Shown here: piece after piece, positions 52,105 to 63,621 of the stretch
Numbering within the stretch: the stretch's first letter is position 1
How the letters are laid out: every line of letters begins with the position of its first letter
NCBI GenBank assembly: GCA_003615045.1
Contig: ML014150.1
Span: forward strand, 62,001-126,000
From: Caulochytrium protostelioides
Taxonomy: Eukaryota > Chytridiomycota > Caulochytriomycetes > Caulochytriales > Caulochytriaceae
Length of the DNA: 64,000 nt
Direction: 5' to 3'
Notes under the pieces: model-generated
Databases searched by the model: none
The model's input: the letters and a program-made list of their open reading frames with translations, nothing else
Told to the model about the DNA's origin: nothing
Program-made: the position numbers and the translations under genes

Positions 52105-52674
52105 TTAAATAAGCCATGTGCCGACGACGAGCATGACGGCCGAGGTGATCATGAGCCCTGGCCGGGCCAGGAACGCGCCCACCGTGGCGGCCGCGCTTTT
52201 CTGATGGTTGGACCCCTCGCCGCTGGCACTGTCGGACGTCTGCGTGGGGGAGGCCGTCGCGACCAAGGGGACGGCGGTTTGCTGCGAGGTATCGGTCGGG
52301 GTGGCGGCAGTCGTGGAGATGCCGCCGGCGCCCGAGATGGCGAATGCCAGGTCGGCCTGCATCGTCTTGGCGACGCGGGTCAAGTCGGCATACTTAGCCT
52401 CATTCGGCATACCACCCACTAGGCTCGTCAACAGGAACTCGATCGCGTCGGCATCCATCGATTGCGAGCTCGTGGCGGCCATCAAGTCCGTGATCCGCGA
52501 CGACACGAACGTCGCCGGCTCTGGAACCGCGTTGAAAGCGGTTCGCAGGCGTTCGGCATCCGTCTTGATCACGGGCGAGGAGATGATCCCCGCGGCCGCG
52601 GGCAGTGCGAGCAGGAGGGCCGCGCAGAGCCACGCCAGTAGCAGCTGCGGCGCCAGCCTTCGCTGCGGCGCCAT
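52105..52674 (-). CDS. Probable GPI-anchored secreted protein, unknown function
   Basis: 189 residues from ATG 52674, chosen because it begins a clear signal peptide (MAPQRRLAPQ then LLLAWLCAALLLALPAAAG); the frame is open upstream with no better start. The mature part is about 100 residues (DAERLRTAFNAVPEPATFVS, SQSMDADAIEFLLTSLVGG), then a Ser/Thr/Ala-rich stalk. The C-terminus has SASGEGSNHQKSAAAT followed by a hydrophobic tail (LMITSAVMLVVGTWLI), typical of GPI attachment signals. A cell-wall or surface protein is inferred. No family is recognised. Three CCTGAAG direct repeats lie upstream at about 52807-52829. Confidence 0.6.
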   Translation of the reverse strand: MAPQRRLAPQLLLAWLCAALLLALPAAAGIISSPVIKTDAERLRTAFNAVPEPATFVSSRITDLMAATSSQSMDADAIEFLLTSLVGGMPNEAKYADLTRVAKTMQADLAFAISGAGGISTTAATPTDTSQQTAVPLVATASPTQTSDSASGEGSNHQKSAAATVGAFLARPGLMITSAVMLVVGTWLI

Positions 52675-54448
52675 GGCTGATGAAGCGGCGGCTGGTCGCG
52701 CCACGGCGGCGGAAACGGCGACGCCGGCACGTGGGGAGCGCGGCATCGTGCCAGAACCGGAAGGGTCGAGACGGGAGGCGCCAGGCAGCAGCAAGTCGCG
52801 CGGCGGAAGCCTGAAGCCTGAAGCCTGAAGGGCCGTCGTCCAACAAACAAAAGCAGCAGGATACCAGGATGCACAATGCAACGCACCCGATGGATAAGCC
52901 GTCCTTGCAAATCAATGAAAAACTCCGCGTTCTGTGCCCGCCAATGTAGGTCACACACGAATTGTTGAACCTGGTGCTGCGCTTAGGTCAGGGGTCGAGG
53001 TACACGGCCGCCAGTCGCGTGCCAACGGTTCTCGGTGGCACCGTACGACCGAGCACAACACCGCGCCACGCTGTGCAGCACAGCACGTGGCAGCCGCGCA
53101 GGGGTGTGCCCGGCAGAAACAACCAGCTTTGCCGCGCCTGGCCCGTAATGCTAGCGTCTCTGCGGGGGCCGCGAATCGAAGGGCGGGCGGGCTGAGCGAC
53201 GGTGTGGGCTGAGCTGGCAGGACGGCGGATGTGACGCGAAAGGAAGGGAGGGAAGCCGGGCACGCGGGAAGGGGCGCCCGGGTGATGACAATGTGTGGCG
53301 CGGCGGCCGCGAGAATCGTCGGAGCAGGCTGCAGGCGTCGAATGGCCACGAAGGTGTGGCAAGCGTCGAGGTGCAGGAGCGCGCCGCCCAGTGCTCAGTC
53401 TCCAGTCGGCGAAGGGGGCCAAACGGAGATTGAAAGCAACTCAGCCACAGCCTGTTTGGGTGGGTAGGACGGAAAGAAACTTGCTGAACCTCGACCGTGG
53501 GGATCACGCGATAAGCGAGGCAAGTGTCAACGCATCGCAGCCGGTATACTCTCGGCTGGGCAGACCATCGATGGCGGCACCGAGTGGTCAGATTGTGATA
53601 AGATTCGCATTAAAAATTGGACCATAGGAGGGGGCTCCGCCATGCCATCATTCCCGTGCCATTTGGCTGTGACTGATCACGGAGGGCCGGTGTGTTCGAT
53701 CCCTAGCCGTGTGCATCTGCCCGGTACGATCCAGCCGATGATCCCGCCGACGGCCGAGCGTCGACAAAGGTGACAAGATGCATGCGGCGCACCCCATGCC
53801 CGTAGCGGCCAGCGGGGGCGACTGAGCAGGGCTCCGGTCCATGGCGACGCGGTCGGCGGACGACCCTGCTGCTCCACGCCCATGTTCCGGGCGGCTCGGC
53901 TCGGCTTGGCTCGGACTGAACTAGGATCCTAGCCGATGGCACGCGCTGTGTTCCTTGAATGATGGGTGCGATATCGCCGATGGGCTTCGAGAACAATCGC
54001 CGACGCATCTCACTCCAACAGCGCCTCCCTATCCTGCTACCGGTGCCGAGACCCCGCGGTGAAAATAACAGAATCAAACCATGACTCTGATCGGACAGCG
54101 ATGGCAGCGGTGGCGGCGGTAGTGGCGGTGACGGCGGCGAGGGGGGTGGCGGCGGTGGCGGCGGTGGCGGCGACGCCTCCTTGACATCCATGTCGCCCTA
54201 GACTGCCATCGGCCCGCCTGACCCCGACCCCGAAGCCCTACCACCACCCGAAGGGATCGCAGCGTCGGGATTCAAGAAAGCTGGAAGCTCACGGTATTAA
54301 CGACGTCAGGATCGCGGCCATGGACGAAGCGTCCGGTCGCTGTTTACAGAGTTAACGATGGTGGTTCAACAACAGCCTTCGTAGCCTGGTGCCGACGACA
54401 CGGCATGGCTCCGGCGCCACCACATGCGATCCGGCGCAATGCCGTGTC
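52675..54448. other. Gene-poor spacer with GGC/GGT repeats
   Basis: About 1.8 kb. A GGCGGT-rich tract lies at 54100-54180; on the minus strand it makes a poly-Pro frame starting at 54191 that looks like chance. A cluster of GGCTCGGCT words lies at 53888-53915. No gene is recognised. Confidence 0.45.
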
Positions 54449-57400
54449 CTATGAGGAGGACATCGATGTCAGCGCGTGGTCCGCACGGAACCGGCGTTTC
54501 TCGGACCGCGTGGGGCTGGATGCCGTCGCGATTGTGTCCGACACCGTCAGCGGGGTCGGCGCCCGTGCCGGCGTCGACGGCATCGAGCGAGCCCCTGCGG
54601 CGGCGGGCAGCGGCCCATGCGACGGCGAGACGCGCGGCGAGGCATGCGGTGAGGCGCCCGGCGCCGTATGCGCCACCGGCACCACCGTCTCACTGGTCTC
54701 ACCGACGCCGGCACCCATGCCGAAACAACCGTAGCCGTGGTGGAGCGGCCCCGGCGTGGTCTGGAAGAAGGGCGAGTGGCGCAGCTCCTCGAGGGCCGCG
54801 CCGGCGCTCAGTGGAACATGAATGAGGCGCGGCGGCGTCACGAGGGGCCCCGGAAGGCGGCGTGCCCGGCGGCTGTCGGCGCGTGGCGGCGGGCGGGGAT
54901 CGGACGACGAGGCGGACGACGAGACGGACGCCGACGAGGAGACGGGGGAGCTCGCGTCGACCTCGTGCTGCGTGACGGTCAAGTGGGTCGCCGGGTAGAG
55001 CCGGGCCGGGTTGAGGCCCGTCACGGTATGCGCTCGCCAAGGCACGCGGCGCGTCGGCTCGCCCGGGGGACGCCAGCGTCGCTCGAGCTTCTCGGCACGC
55101 AAGCGGTTGAGCAGACGGTCGATGGTGAGCTCCACTTTGCAGTGGTTTCGAATCATGGGGAGCACTGAATGTGTGCGCAGTATCATTGCACAGTTAGGGG
55201 ATGAGGGCAACGTCGGGAGAATACCCATTAAGAGACCCGAGGGACGGCAGGCAAGGCAGAGATGGAAAAAGTCAGAAAAGCAGGCAAGCGGAAGGGATGC
55301 GTGAGTCAGCGAGTCAGTCAGGTCTGTGATCAAGGGTCTTTGCACAAAAGGAGCGAGAGCTTTGAGAGCGTTCAGCGGGTCAGTGACGCAGCGCGACGAG
55401 AGCAAACTTACAGTGCCATGCGGCGTGACGGCCGAGATGACAGAAGCGGTTAAAGAGCCGCGCGTCCGGGTTGCTGAGGAGACCCATCGCGTCGCTCAGA
55501 TCGAAGGGAGGGATGATAGTAATGTCTCCGATGTACTTCTGCGAGGTAATTGCCAGCAGACTCTGGCCCGCGACTGTCGAAAGCCCGAGCTGCTTCAGCT
55601 GCTGGCAGCGATGCTGCACTTCGCACAGGGCGACGTCGGCGAGGCGCGCCGTCGCGCGACGCAGAGGACCGGGATTTCCCGTGCGGTCCAGGAACGGAAT
55701 CACGTGAGGATTGACTTGCGAGACAATGAAGTGGTTAACGTTGAAGAGCTCGGCGATGCGGGCGATGGGGATGTCGCCCTCGACGGAGCCGTCGATCCAA
55801 CGCAGCTGGCTCGTTTCCCACATCGTATCCGAGGCGCGGCTATCCTTGGACAGCAAGACGGCGGGCTGATAGACGAAGGGAATCGCGCACGAGGCGACCA
55901 CCGCAGACCAGATCAGTACATTTGGCGCAGTAAGGTAATTCAGCATCCGCGGCATCTCGAACGCCGTGCTCGAGCTGACCGTGATGTTGAGGACCCGCCG
56001 CGTCCGATTGTAGGCTTCCTGAAATGTGAGCATGCCCACGTTGTCCTGGATGGCAGCGCTAAACACCGCGGGGTCAAAGACGACACCGTCGCGCAGGAAC
56101 CGAACGATCTTCTGCAGCCGCGGCCAAGGCTGCGCCCGTTCGGCTTCTGACTCAAACACGTCCAGATTGATATGCTCTGGCAGCGCAAACGAGGGCAGTT
56201 CATCGTCAAGCCGTGTGCAGACCACGGCCGCGATCAAGCTACCGACCGAGCTCCCGGACACGATCTTGGGCAGAAGGTGCTGCTCAAGCAGAGTCTGGAC
56301 CACGCCAATATGCGCCAGGCCAAACGTGGCGCCGCCACTCAGCAGCAGCGCTGTGCGCCCATAGGCCGTCTGCGTGTTTTTGAGGAAGTCAAACGCGTCA
56401 TCAATGGTCCACGGCGTCGATCCGGACTCCGACGCGCGCTCATCAGCCGGCGACGGCGGCGTGCGATGGGAAGGCCGCGGCGACGCAGACCCACTGAGTG
56501 GAAGCCGCTGCGGCTGCGCGGGCGTTGTGACGCTCCGGACCTTCGGGAAACCGCGCCATGGATGCGGGGCAGGCGGCGGGGATCCCGGCGGCAGTGGCGA
56601 GCGCGATGGCGACGGTGGGACAGGCCGAGTTAGCGGACTACTCAGTTCGGTGGCGGACAAGACGGCCTGGGCCCGGGTATCGTCGGGAATGACCGGGTCC
56701 ATGGCAGGGTCTTGCCACAAGATGCTGAGCGGCACGGCAGCAGCCTCTATGTCAGCATCTGGTGCGTGGGCGCTCTCACTTTCGCTATCGGTCTGGGGAT
56801 CAACGGCCGCGTCGGCTTCGAAGCCCGCATGGACGCGCGGGCCATCATCCCCCACATCGGCAATGATCTCCAGCTGCAACGCCACTTCGTCGACGTAGCT
56901 TTCGATCAGCCGCTTGGTGCCCGTCAGCGCCTGCATATACAGTTGCGGGTTGCCCATATTGCCCAGGTTGCGCGTCATACTCGTGCGCAGTGTAAAGAGC
57001 ATCGCATCGATATCATGCGTGGCGCGGGCTTTCTGAAGTTGGTAGAGCCGGTCCTGAACCAGCCGCCATTCGTACAATGGCGATGTGGCATCGGCCTTCC
57101 AATCATCTTGGCCGTGGAGGTGATCGAGCATCTGCGCGGCAGCATGCCACTGCTCATAGTTCACTGCGGCATCGGCCAGATGCCGGTAGTAGTCGATATG
57201 CAGACTGCGCGCGACTACGCGGTTAAAGAAGCGCTGCGCCCAGTATCCCGCCGTCTCGGCGGCGATCCCGCCCACCAGCTGCGCGGCACTGCTCGATAGC
57301 GACGCCACGGCATCCACCAGCGCATTGCTGGCCAGCGCGCTAGGAGACCGACCAGACGCCGCCGCCGCGGCCGCCATTGAAGCAGGTGGCAATACTGCTG

Positions 57401-57722
57401 CAGATGTGCTCGCCGTACCAGACGTTGACGGCGCCGCGAGGATCATCATCTGCGCGCCAGGATCGGTGGCCGACTTGCTCGCGCCTGCGACGGTGTACCC
57501 ACCGCAGCCGCGCGAAGAGGCGGATGCCGCCCACGTCGCGAGGGCCGAGGTCGCCGCGAGCCATCGTGTATGCCACGGCGGCAGCGGTGGCGGCAGGATG
57601 CCCATTGCCACGTCGTGACCCGCTTCGGTGACCGTCACGGGAGCGCTAGGCCTGTCGAGAGGCGGCGCAAATACAACGTCGCCGACGTCGCGGGCGTCGC
57701 TGCAGATACCGTGCAGGGCCAT
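54449..57722 (-). CDS. Patatin-domain triacylglycerol lipase of the TGL3/4/5 family
   Basis: Exons 55412-57722 and 54449-55164, intron 247 bp with donor GTAAGT; 1,008 residues. ATG 57722 is chosen; the frame is open upstream but without another good ATG. After an N-terminal membrane-association region (RVVARSLHIDYYRHLADAAV, a feature of this family) comes the patatin domain. It has the oxyanion hole LLSGGATFGLAHIGVVQ, nucleophile Ser in VSGSSVGSLIAA (GxSxG) and catalytic Asp in RWIDGSVEGDIPI. Exon 2 continues across the splice with PMIRNHCKVELTIDRLLNRL, matching the conserved RxxCxIEL end of yeast Tgl proteins and plant SDP1. These lipases hydrolyse storage fat on lipid droplets. The last 200 residues are Ser/Pro-rich. 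A segment between the two halves (about 56400-56800) is also low in complexity. Confidence 0.92.
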
Positions 57723-58961
57723 GAAGAGTGGCCGCCGGGAGGCGCAGAAAAGAAGATCAAACGGGCGCGGCGCGGCGCAGATGAGGGGCCGGGATCGGCG
57801 GAGTGGATGGTGCCGTCGCGCCAACTCATCGGCAGGGATCACCGCGCATCCATACTAGGTCTGGGGGCCACGGGACAGATAAGACAAGACGAGACAAGAC
57901 GATGGATCGATCGAGCCCATGCCGCCGTCACGTCGCTCCGTGTGTTGCGCCACCGGTCCGATCGGGATGCCGAGAATGGTGTTAAAGGCCCCGCTCCTTC
58001 GACGCACCCATCGCAGACGGCGGAGTCAAAGACCAGGGCCCGTGCGGAAACACTGGAAGCGACGCCTTCGCGCCCCATGCATCCAGAGGCACCCCCGGAT
58101 GCGTGGTGCCGCGAGCACGTCGCCCATCGCGCTGTTTGAAATGGGACGGGGGGTCAGCATGGGCCGCGGAGGGGCCGCTCGTGGGGCGGTGGGCGGCGGG
58201 AATTGATCGGGGCGCGATGCGGCCTGCCATTGCGGCCACGGTCAGGAGATGGCTAAGCATGGCCGAAGAAGAACTCGACGCCGTTCGCTGCCATGTTCGC
58301 GCCCACCCAGCATCGGCGTGACCCATCGTTCCTGCACGCTGCCGACAGATCATTCATACCATGGCACTGAGAGAATGCGTCGGAGCCTCGGCGAAAGCGT
58401 CGCGGCGAGCATCATGTTTGCATATGCCGCCTCGTGCTCAGGCCCCGAACCAGGTCGGCAGGCGAACCCCATGATGATGCAGCGGCTGCCGATCCGTGCC
58501 CCTTCTTGTTGACATCGATCGTTGATAAATACAGCACTGAAATCGGTTTGAAGCGCGTAGGCTTTCGAGCGATCAGCGAGAGAACCGTTTCTCATCAGTT
58601 TGGCCGCGCGGGGATGTCCCAGCGAAGAAGCCCCAACGATAATGTTCCAGCGACGATATCCCTGTGAGGCCTCAAGCCGGTCGAGAGCACGGTGCAGCAC
58701 TCTTGGTCTGATCCGGTTCATCGGGCGCGACGCGACGCGACGTGACGGCATGCAACGCAACGCCCGGGCAATCGACTCCCATCGAGCTCAGAGTTGGGTT
58801 ACGGCGGGTTGGGCCCAGACGCGCAGCGGGCCAGAAAGAACTCACGCCGTGGCTTGGCTGAGTACTCTCTGTGGCGCGTTTGCCGGCCCATGGAGCAGCG
58901 ATGCGACGACCATCGGCGGCGGCGTTCGCAGGACCTGCGCCATGCGTAGGTGCTCGCGCTA
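57723..58961. other. Intergenic between lipase and dynein light chain genes
   Basis: About 1.2 kb, two minus-strand genes on either side; should contain the lipase promoter. No gene is recognised. Confidence 0.45.
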
Positions 58962-59678
58962 TTAAATCGCCAGACCGTACACGTTGATGATCACATACAT
59001 CGTTTTGGCATCGAATTTGTAGGTCGCCGATCCGTCGGTCGTGGCATCCCAGTAGCATGTCGAGGCCACATGCAAGCCCGCGCCCGTTTTCTGCATGATT
59101 GTGGTCGTCACAATGTACTTGAAAGGCTTGTTCAAGCCGGCCAGCTTCTTGAGTGACTGCTCCACAATGTTAGTGCTCCATGGCCCCACCTTGTTATGAC
59201 TGTACGTGGCGTTCTGAATGGTCGAGTCCACAACTTCCTTGAGCAGCGAGGTCACCTCGTCCACAACGAAGGCTTTCTGTCAGCAGCAACAGCAGTTCAT
59301 CCATCACGGCGAAGCACGAGATCCCATCGTGGATATCATATCGCATCCCATGGAAGAGCAGCACGAAAAAAGAAGGGAAAACTGATGTGAGTGACAACAA
59401 ATGGATGTGGCGCAATCGGCCATGCAACGTCATGCAGAAACATCCTAGCTGCAGGTGCCGGTCCTCAAGCCAGCCTCATGCGGGTCCTGCGTGACCACAT
59501 GAAGCGAGCTGTATTGATTTTTTCACGGAATCTCATCCGCTCGGGGCAGGTGCTCGTTATCTACGGACAAGTAATGCCATTGTCTCAGTCATCTCCATTG
59601 GGACGGTGCCGCGTTCGCCGCGAATGCTGAAGTGAGTTTTTACTATACCTCTTCGGACTCATCGCGGAGACCATCCAT
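58962..59678 (-). CDS. Dynein light chain, Tctex/DYNLT type (two exons)
   Basis: Exons 59649-59678 (30 nt, MDGLRDESEE, donor GTATAG) and 58962-59276; intron 372 bp; 114 residues, the family length. Exon 2 opens with KAFVVDEVTSLLKEVV, followed by YSHNKVGPWSTNIVEQSLKK, LNKPFKYIVTTTIMQK and GAGLHVASTCYWD, with the C-terminal VIINVYGLAI. This matches Tctex-1/DYNLT1 throughout. The dimer binds the dynein intermediate chain for cargo transport and also occurs in flagellar inner-arm dynein. Its presence in a fungus fits a flagellated or cytoplasmic-dynein-rich lineage. Exon 1 is predicted from frame, donor and match to the family's acidic N-terminus. Confidence 0.93.
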
Positions 59679-61074
59679 GGCGGCAAGCTGTATCGCTGAT
59701 CGTCGGTGACAGCAACTCCCCCTTTGGCCCTTGTGCAGGGGTCGTGGCGAGGTCAAGCCAGGCTCGCGCCAGATCGCGACGGCAGAGGGATCACTACCGG
59801 CAGCGTCGGCGATGCGCCTATGGTGTGTGGTGGCTGCAGCAAGGGCGGCGGATTGCCGGATACGACGAGCTATCGAGCCGTCGATAGAGGCAGGTAGAAA
59901 ACTAGAAACCGGTCGTCAGTCAGCGAAAGCAGGGCCGGTAAGTAAGCTTGAGGTGCGCAGCGATCAGGGAAGATGAGTAACCGGCGGAGACAGATCATAC
60001 ACACGGCGGAAGGACGGTCAGCAAGATTTGGGAACTCGCGATTAACTGTCATCTGTCTCGCATCACGGTCATTCCCGACTGAGTATACCCGCGTCACAAC
60101 TGGCGAGATCCTGCGATCGCCATGCTTTTGCTGGGCGGTATGCTTTCGCTTTCGCCCTTTTTTTTTTGTTGCTTCGGGTGGCCATGCGTCGTCCCCTCTC
60201 CGCCCCGTACGCCCCGTGCTTGCTCGACATGCGCAAAAGCGTCGTCCGGGGGCTGGCGCTGGCGGGCGCACACCCGCCCCCGAGATCGTGGCGGACCGCT
60301 CCTTCGCCGGCGAGCGTAGGAGGCGCCGCGGCCGAGGTCGCGAGGGTCGCGAGTATCTCGACGATGCCCTAGCACGCTCACCCGTACGCATCGACAGGCC
60401 CGCCACTTCATCTCGAGTCCATCATGAGATAGAGGCAACGCGTGCAGATCGATGCCGGCCATTGATACGATCATTTGCAACGGCATTGATATACCCACGA
60501 CATCGCGTGGTGACGATCGCACGTGGACGCGCACCCGAAGAGGAGGAGTTGGTGATATCGCCGCCAAGGTTCATGCCGCCGGAGATATCGCACGTGAACA
60601 GATTTTCTAATGTTGCTGCGATCATTCTGTTGAGGATCGATGTTCGATGTCGGGATTTCCTAACAGCCATGAGGCGCTCATTACATGCGGGCAAGGGGCG
60701 CTGTGATGGATGCTGAAACGGCGGATAACCATCAGCAGACGATGCATTCATACGTCCAGGTGGCGCCCGGCCGAATTGGGATCACTGTTCATGCAGCACG
60801 CAGAGATCCTAGAGAACCATGTTATAAGTGGATTTTGTCATATTTCTTTACACAAACGCACGGCGATGGGCAAGGAAGGGGGATCGTTGGAAAGAAACGA
60901 AAAGAAGTGAAACGGAGAACTCGCGGGTGGGGCCCGCGTAGAAGGGTCCGAGCCGAGCCGAGCCGAGCCGAGCCGAGCCGAGCCGAGCCTGGCCGAGCCG
61001 AACCAAGACGGGTGACGCGGTGCTGCCGGGAAGGGAGATCCAGGGACCTTGCAATGCTGAGAACGAGGATATGC
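59679..61074. other. Intergenic between dynein light chain and glycogen synthase
   Basis: 1.4 kb, minus-strand genes on both sides. It holds the dynein light chain promoter, a poly-T run near 60160 and a GAGCC pentanucleotide array at about 60950-60998. No gene is recognised. Confidence 0.45.
60950..60998. repeat. GAGCC pentanucleotide array
   Basis: Nine or ten tandem GAGCC units just downstream of the glycogen synthase stop codon; related words occur near 53890. Confidence 0.85.
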
Positions 61075-63621
61075 TTACTGGCGACTAGGCTTGGCAGCAT
61101 CCTTGCTTGGCGACGCCTTGGATCCGCCCTGCGGCGCCGGGTCGGGCATGTGCGGCAGCGGGAACGACGTGGCATGGGCAAAGTCTGCGCCCGCCGGGGT
61201 GCCGGTGGCCTTGACCTCATCGTGGTCCTCGTCGTCCTCATTGCTGCGGCGGTGCATGGAGGAGACATCGGCGACGTCGGTCGTGCCATGAGGCGCGCCG
61301 ACGCCGACCCCTTGGATGCTGAGCTGGCGCAGCCCCGCAATGACGTTGCCGTGGGTGTCGAGGCCGGACCCGTGGTGACCGCCGGCCATCGCGTCGTCGC
61401 CGTCGTCAGCGAAGAGCCCGAGCTCGGGGTCGTCATAGTAGTAGCTGGCAGATGCGGAGGTGCGGTCGTCGTCGTCGTTGTACTCGCTGTTGTCGCGAGT
61501 TGAGCCGGCCTCGACGCTGTAGTAGTCGTCGCCGGCGCCGGTTCCGGCGACGCCAGCGCGGGAGCCGCGCATGCGCGGGCTGCCCGGGACGGACGGCGGG
61601 CGCGGCACCTTCTGGTGGTAGCGCAGATTGCTGAGGTCCTCGCGATGCGCGGAGGAGGGGTTGGCATCGCTCTCGTAGCCGTAGCCCATCTCGGTGCGCT
61701 CGAACTCGGCTTCGGAGTTGGCCGCATCGGAGTTGGCCGCTTCGGCGAGGGCCATTTCGGCGGGCCACTTTCGGCGGAGGGCGATCCAGCGCGCCTTCAC
61801 GTACTCGAGGCCCATGCGCTTCCAGTCAAGAAGGTCGCTGAGGCGCTCGGTGCGGTTGCGCTGGTTGATGCGCTGGCGACGCGACTTCTGGCAGAATTCG
61901 AACATCTGGTCGGCCAATTGGTTGCACGACTCTTCGATGGACTTGAGGCGGCGGTCGACGATGTAGATGCCGTAGTCCGAAGGATGACTGATCATCTCGT
62001 CCATGAAGCAGCCGAAGCCCGAGAGGTTGGTGGTGATGGAGGGCACGCCCATGACGGTGCACTCAGCCGGGGTGTAGCCCCAGGGCTCGTAGTAGGAGGG
62101 GAATACTCCGAGGTGACAACCGCGGACGAACTCCTCGTACTCCATCGAGAACAACGGGTTGTTGGAGTTGAGGAACTCCGGATGGAAGATAATTTTGACG
62201 CGGTCTTCTGGCGCGTTGAACAAGCGCACCTGGCGGATCTGGTTGAGGATGGGATCCTTCGAGTCGTCGGCCATGTTGTGCGTGACAATCGGGGGCAGGC
62301 CGTCGCGCTTCAGCGCATAGATGCGGCGCTTCAGGGCGACGAGGTCGTGCTCGGTCGCGATGTTGCGGCTGTCGGGCACAATGCCGCGCGCGGCCTGGTC
62401 GAAGATGCGCTGGCCGATGTTATGGTGCATCTCGGACACCGTGTCTCGGAGCTGCTTCACCACGGCCTGGCCCTTGAGCGCCTCGACCGTGAACGAGTGG
62501 GTCTTGGCCGGCATGATGATGAATGCGATCACCGTGACGGGCGAGTTGTAGTGCTTCAAGCGGTGGTTGAGGCGCGCCAGACTCTCGATAAACATGTCCA
62601 CGCCCTTGTTGCGGTACTCATAACGGCCGGCCGTGAAGAAGTAGATCGTGTTCTCGAGATCGAAGTCATTGTGGCCGTAGAAGTGCCCCCGAGTGAACTC
62701 GTGGATCTTCGCCTTTGCACGCGCGTGGAGGTTCTGGAACTCGTGGAGCGCGCTGAACTTGATCACGTTCAGCCCATTGGGCGTGACGCCGTCCGGCTTG
62801 CGCTTCAGCAGCCATTCGGCCTCGTACGCCGTGATGTGACTGACGGTGGTAAACACGTCCGCGCAGTGCGCCGCGGCACGCTCGATGCAGTAACGGTGGT
62901 AGATGCCGCGCTTGCCAGCCTCCGCATCGACATCAAAGTACTTGAGGTTGTTGTAGAAGTCGACGTCGCCGGCGCACAGGTAGCGGCCGAGCAGGGTGGC
63001 GTGCGTCGTGAAGATGGTCGCGAGGGGTAGGTCGCGCTTGCGGATCAGGATGAGCGCCACGCCAGCGAGCCATTCGTGGAAGTGCGCAATGATCGCGCGC
63101 TCCTGGCGCGGCTGGACGGCCTTGCCGCTCTTCTCGTCCGAGCGCGAGAGGGTGCCTGCGAGCTGCTTCTGGCGGTAGGCGAACTCGCCGAGGAACCAGG
63201 CTACGAGGTAGCCGAACACGATCGCCTCGTTGGTCTCGTGGTCGTCCGAGGGGCTCGGCACGCCGGCGGTGTTGTAAAGATCCGTCTTCCACTCGTTCAT
63301 GCGATGGTATGCAGACGACGTGTCGAGCAGTAGCACGCGCGGCGCGCCATCAATGAGCCAGCGGCCGTACAGGAACTTGATGCCATGGTGTGAGAGGCAG
63401 TCCAGCGTCACGCGCATAGCCTCGTTCTTGGGCTTCGCGATGCGCTCCACCTCCATCGGGGCCGTCTTGTATGACAACGGCCCGATCAGACAGTAGCGAT
63501 CGCCATATTCCTCGGCAGTCACCGGCGCTTTGGTCTTGAGCACCGTGTAGATGCCGCCCACCTTGTTGGCCACCTCCCAGGCGACCTCGAAGAGGAGCGG
63601 CTTCGCGACGTCCAGTGCCAT
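61075..63621 (-). CDS. Glycogen synthase (GT3 family)
   Basis: 848 residues from ATG 63621 ([10 protein letters not shown]), which matches the family start; an ATG 19 codons upstream adds unrelated residues. GT3 features: [20 protein letters not shown] (nucleotide binding), [23 protein letters not shown] and [29 protein letters not shown] follows, then the catalytic E-x7-E in [19 protein letters not shown], and the Arg cluster [22 protein letters not shown] for glucose-6-phosphate activation. The conserved [16 protein letters not shown] phosphorylation site follows. It elongates glycogen from UDP-glucose in the cytosol and is normally inhibited by phosphorylation. The C-terminus after this site is about 120 residues longer than in yeast Gsy (about 705 total) and is acidic and low in complexity. 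Single exon. Confidence 0.97.
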   Translation of the reverse strand: MALDVAKPLLFEVAWEVANKVGGIYTVLKTKAPVTAEEYGDRYCLIGPLSYKTAPMEVERIAKPKNEAMRVTLDCLSHHGIKFLYGRWLIDGAPRVLLLDTSSAYHRMNEWKTDLYNTAGVPSPSDDHETNEAIVFGYLVAWFLGEFAYRQKQLAGTLSRSDEKSGKAVQPRQERAIIAHFHEWLAGVALILIRKRDLPLATIFTTHATLLGRYLCAGDVDFYNNLKYFDVDAEAGKRGIYHRYCIERAAAHCADVFTTVSHITAYEAEWLLKRKPDGVTPNGLNVIKFSALHEFQNLHARAKAKIHEFTRGHFYGHNDFDLENTIYFFTAGRYEYRNKGVDMFIESLARLNHRLKHYNSPVTVIAFIIMPAKTHSFTVEALKGQAVVKQLRDTVSEMHHNIGQRIFDQAARGIVPDSRNIATEHDLVALKRRIYALKRDGLPPIVTHNMADDSKDPILNQIRQVRLFNAPEDRVKIIFHPEFLNSNNPLFSMEYEEFVRGCHLGVFPSYYEPWGYTPAECTVMGVPSITTNLSGFGCFMDEMISHPSDYGIYIVDRRLKSIEESCNQLADQMFEFCQKSRRQRINQRNRTERLSDLLDWKRMGLEYVKARWIALRRKWPAEMALAEAANSDAANSEAEFERTEMGYGYESDANPSSAHREDLSNLRYHQKVPRPPSVPGSPRMRGSRAGVAGTGAGDDYYSVEAGSTRDNSEYNDDDDRTSASASYYYDDPELGLFADDGDDAMAGGHHGSGLDTHGNVIAGLRQLSIQGVGVGAPHGTTDVADVSSMHRRSNEDDEDHDEVKATGTPAGADFAHATSFPLPHMPDPAPQGGSKASPSKDAAKPSRQ

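Noticed and set aside
53703-54191. Poly-proline minus-strand frame
   Set aside because: Created by the GGCGGT repeat; after the Pro run it has no family features and no sign of constraint.
61615-63030. Plus-strand frame of 470 codons opposite glycogen synthase
   Set aside because: Antisense shadow of the catalytic core; composition is that of reverse-complemented biased codons.
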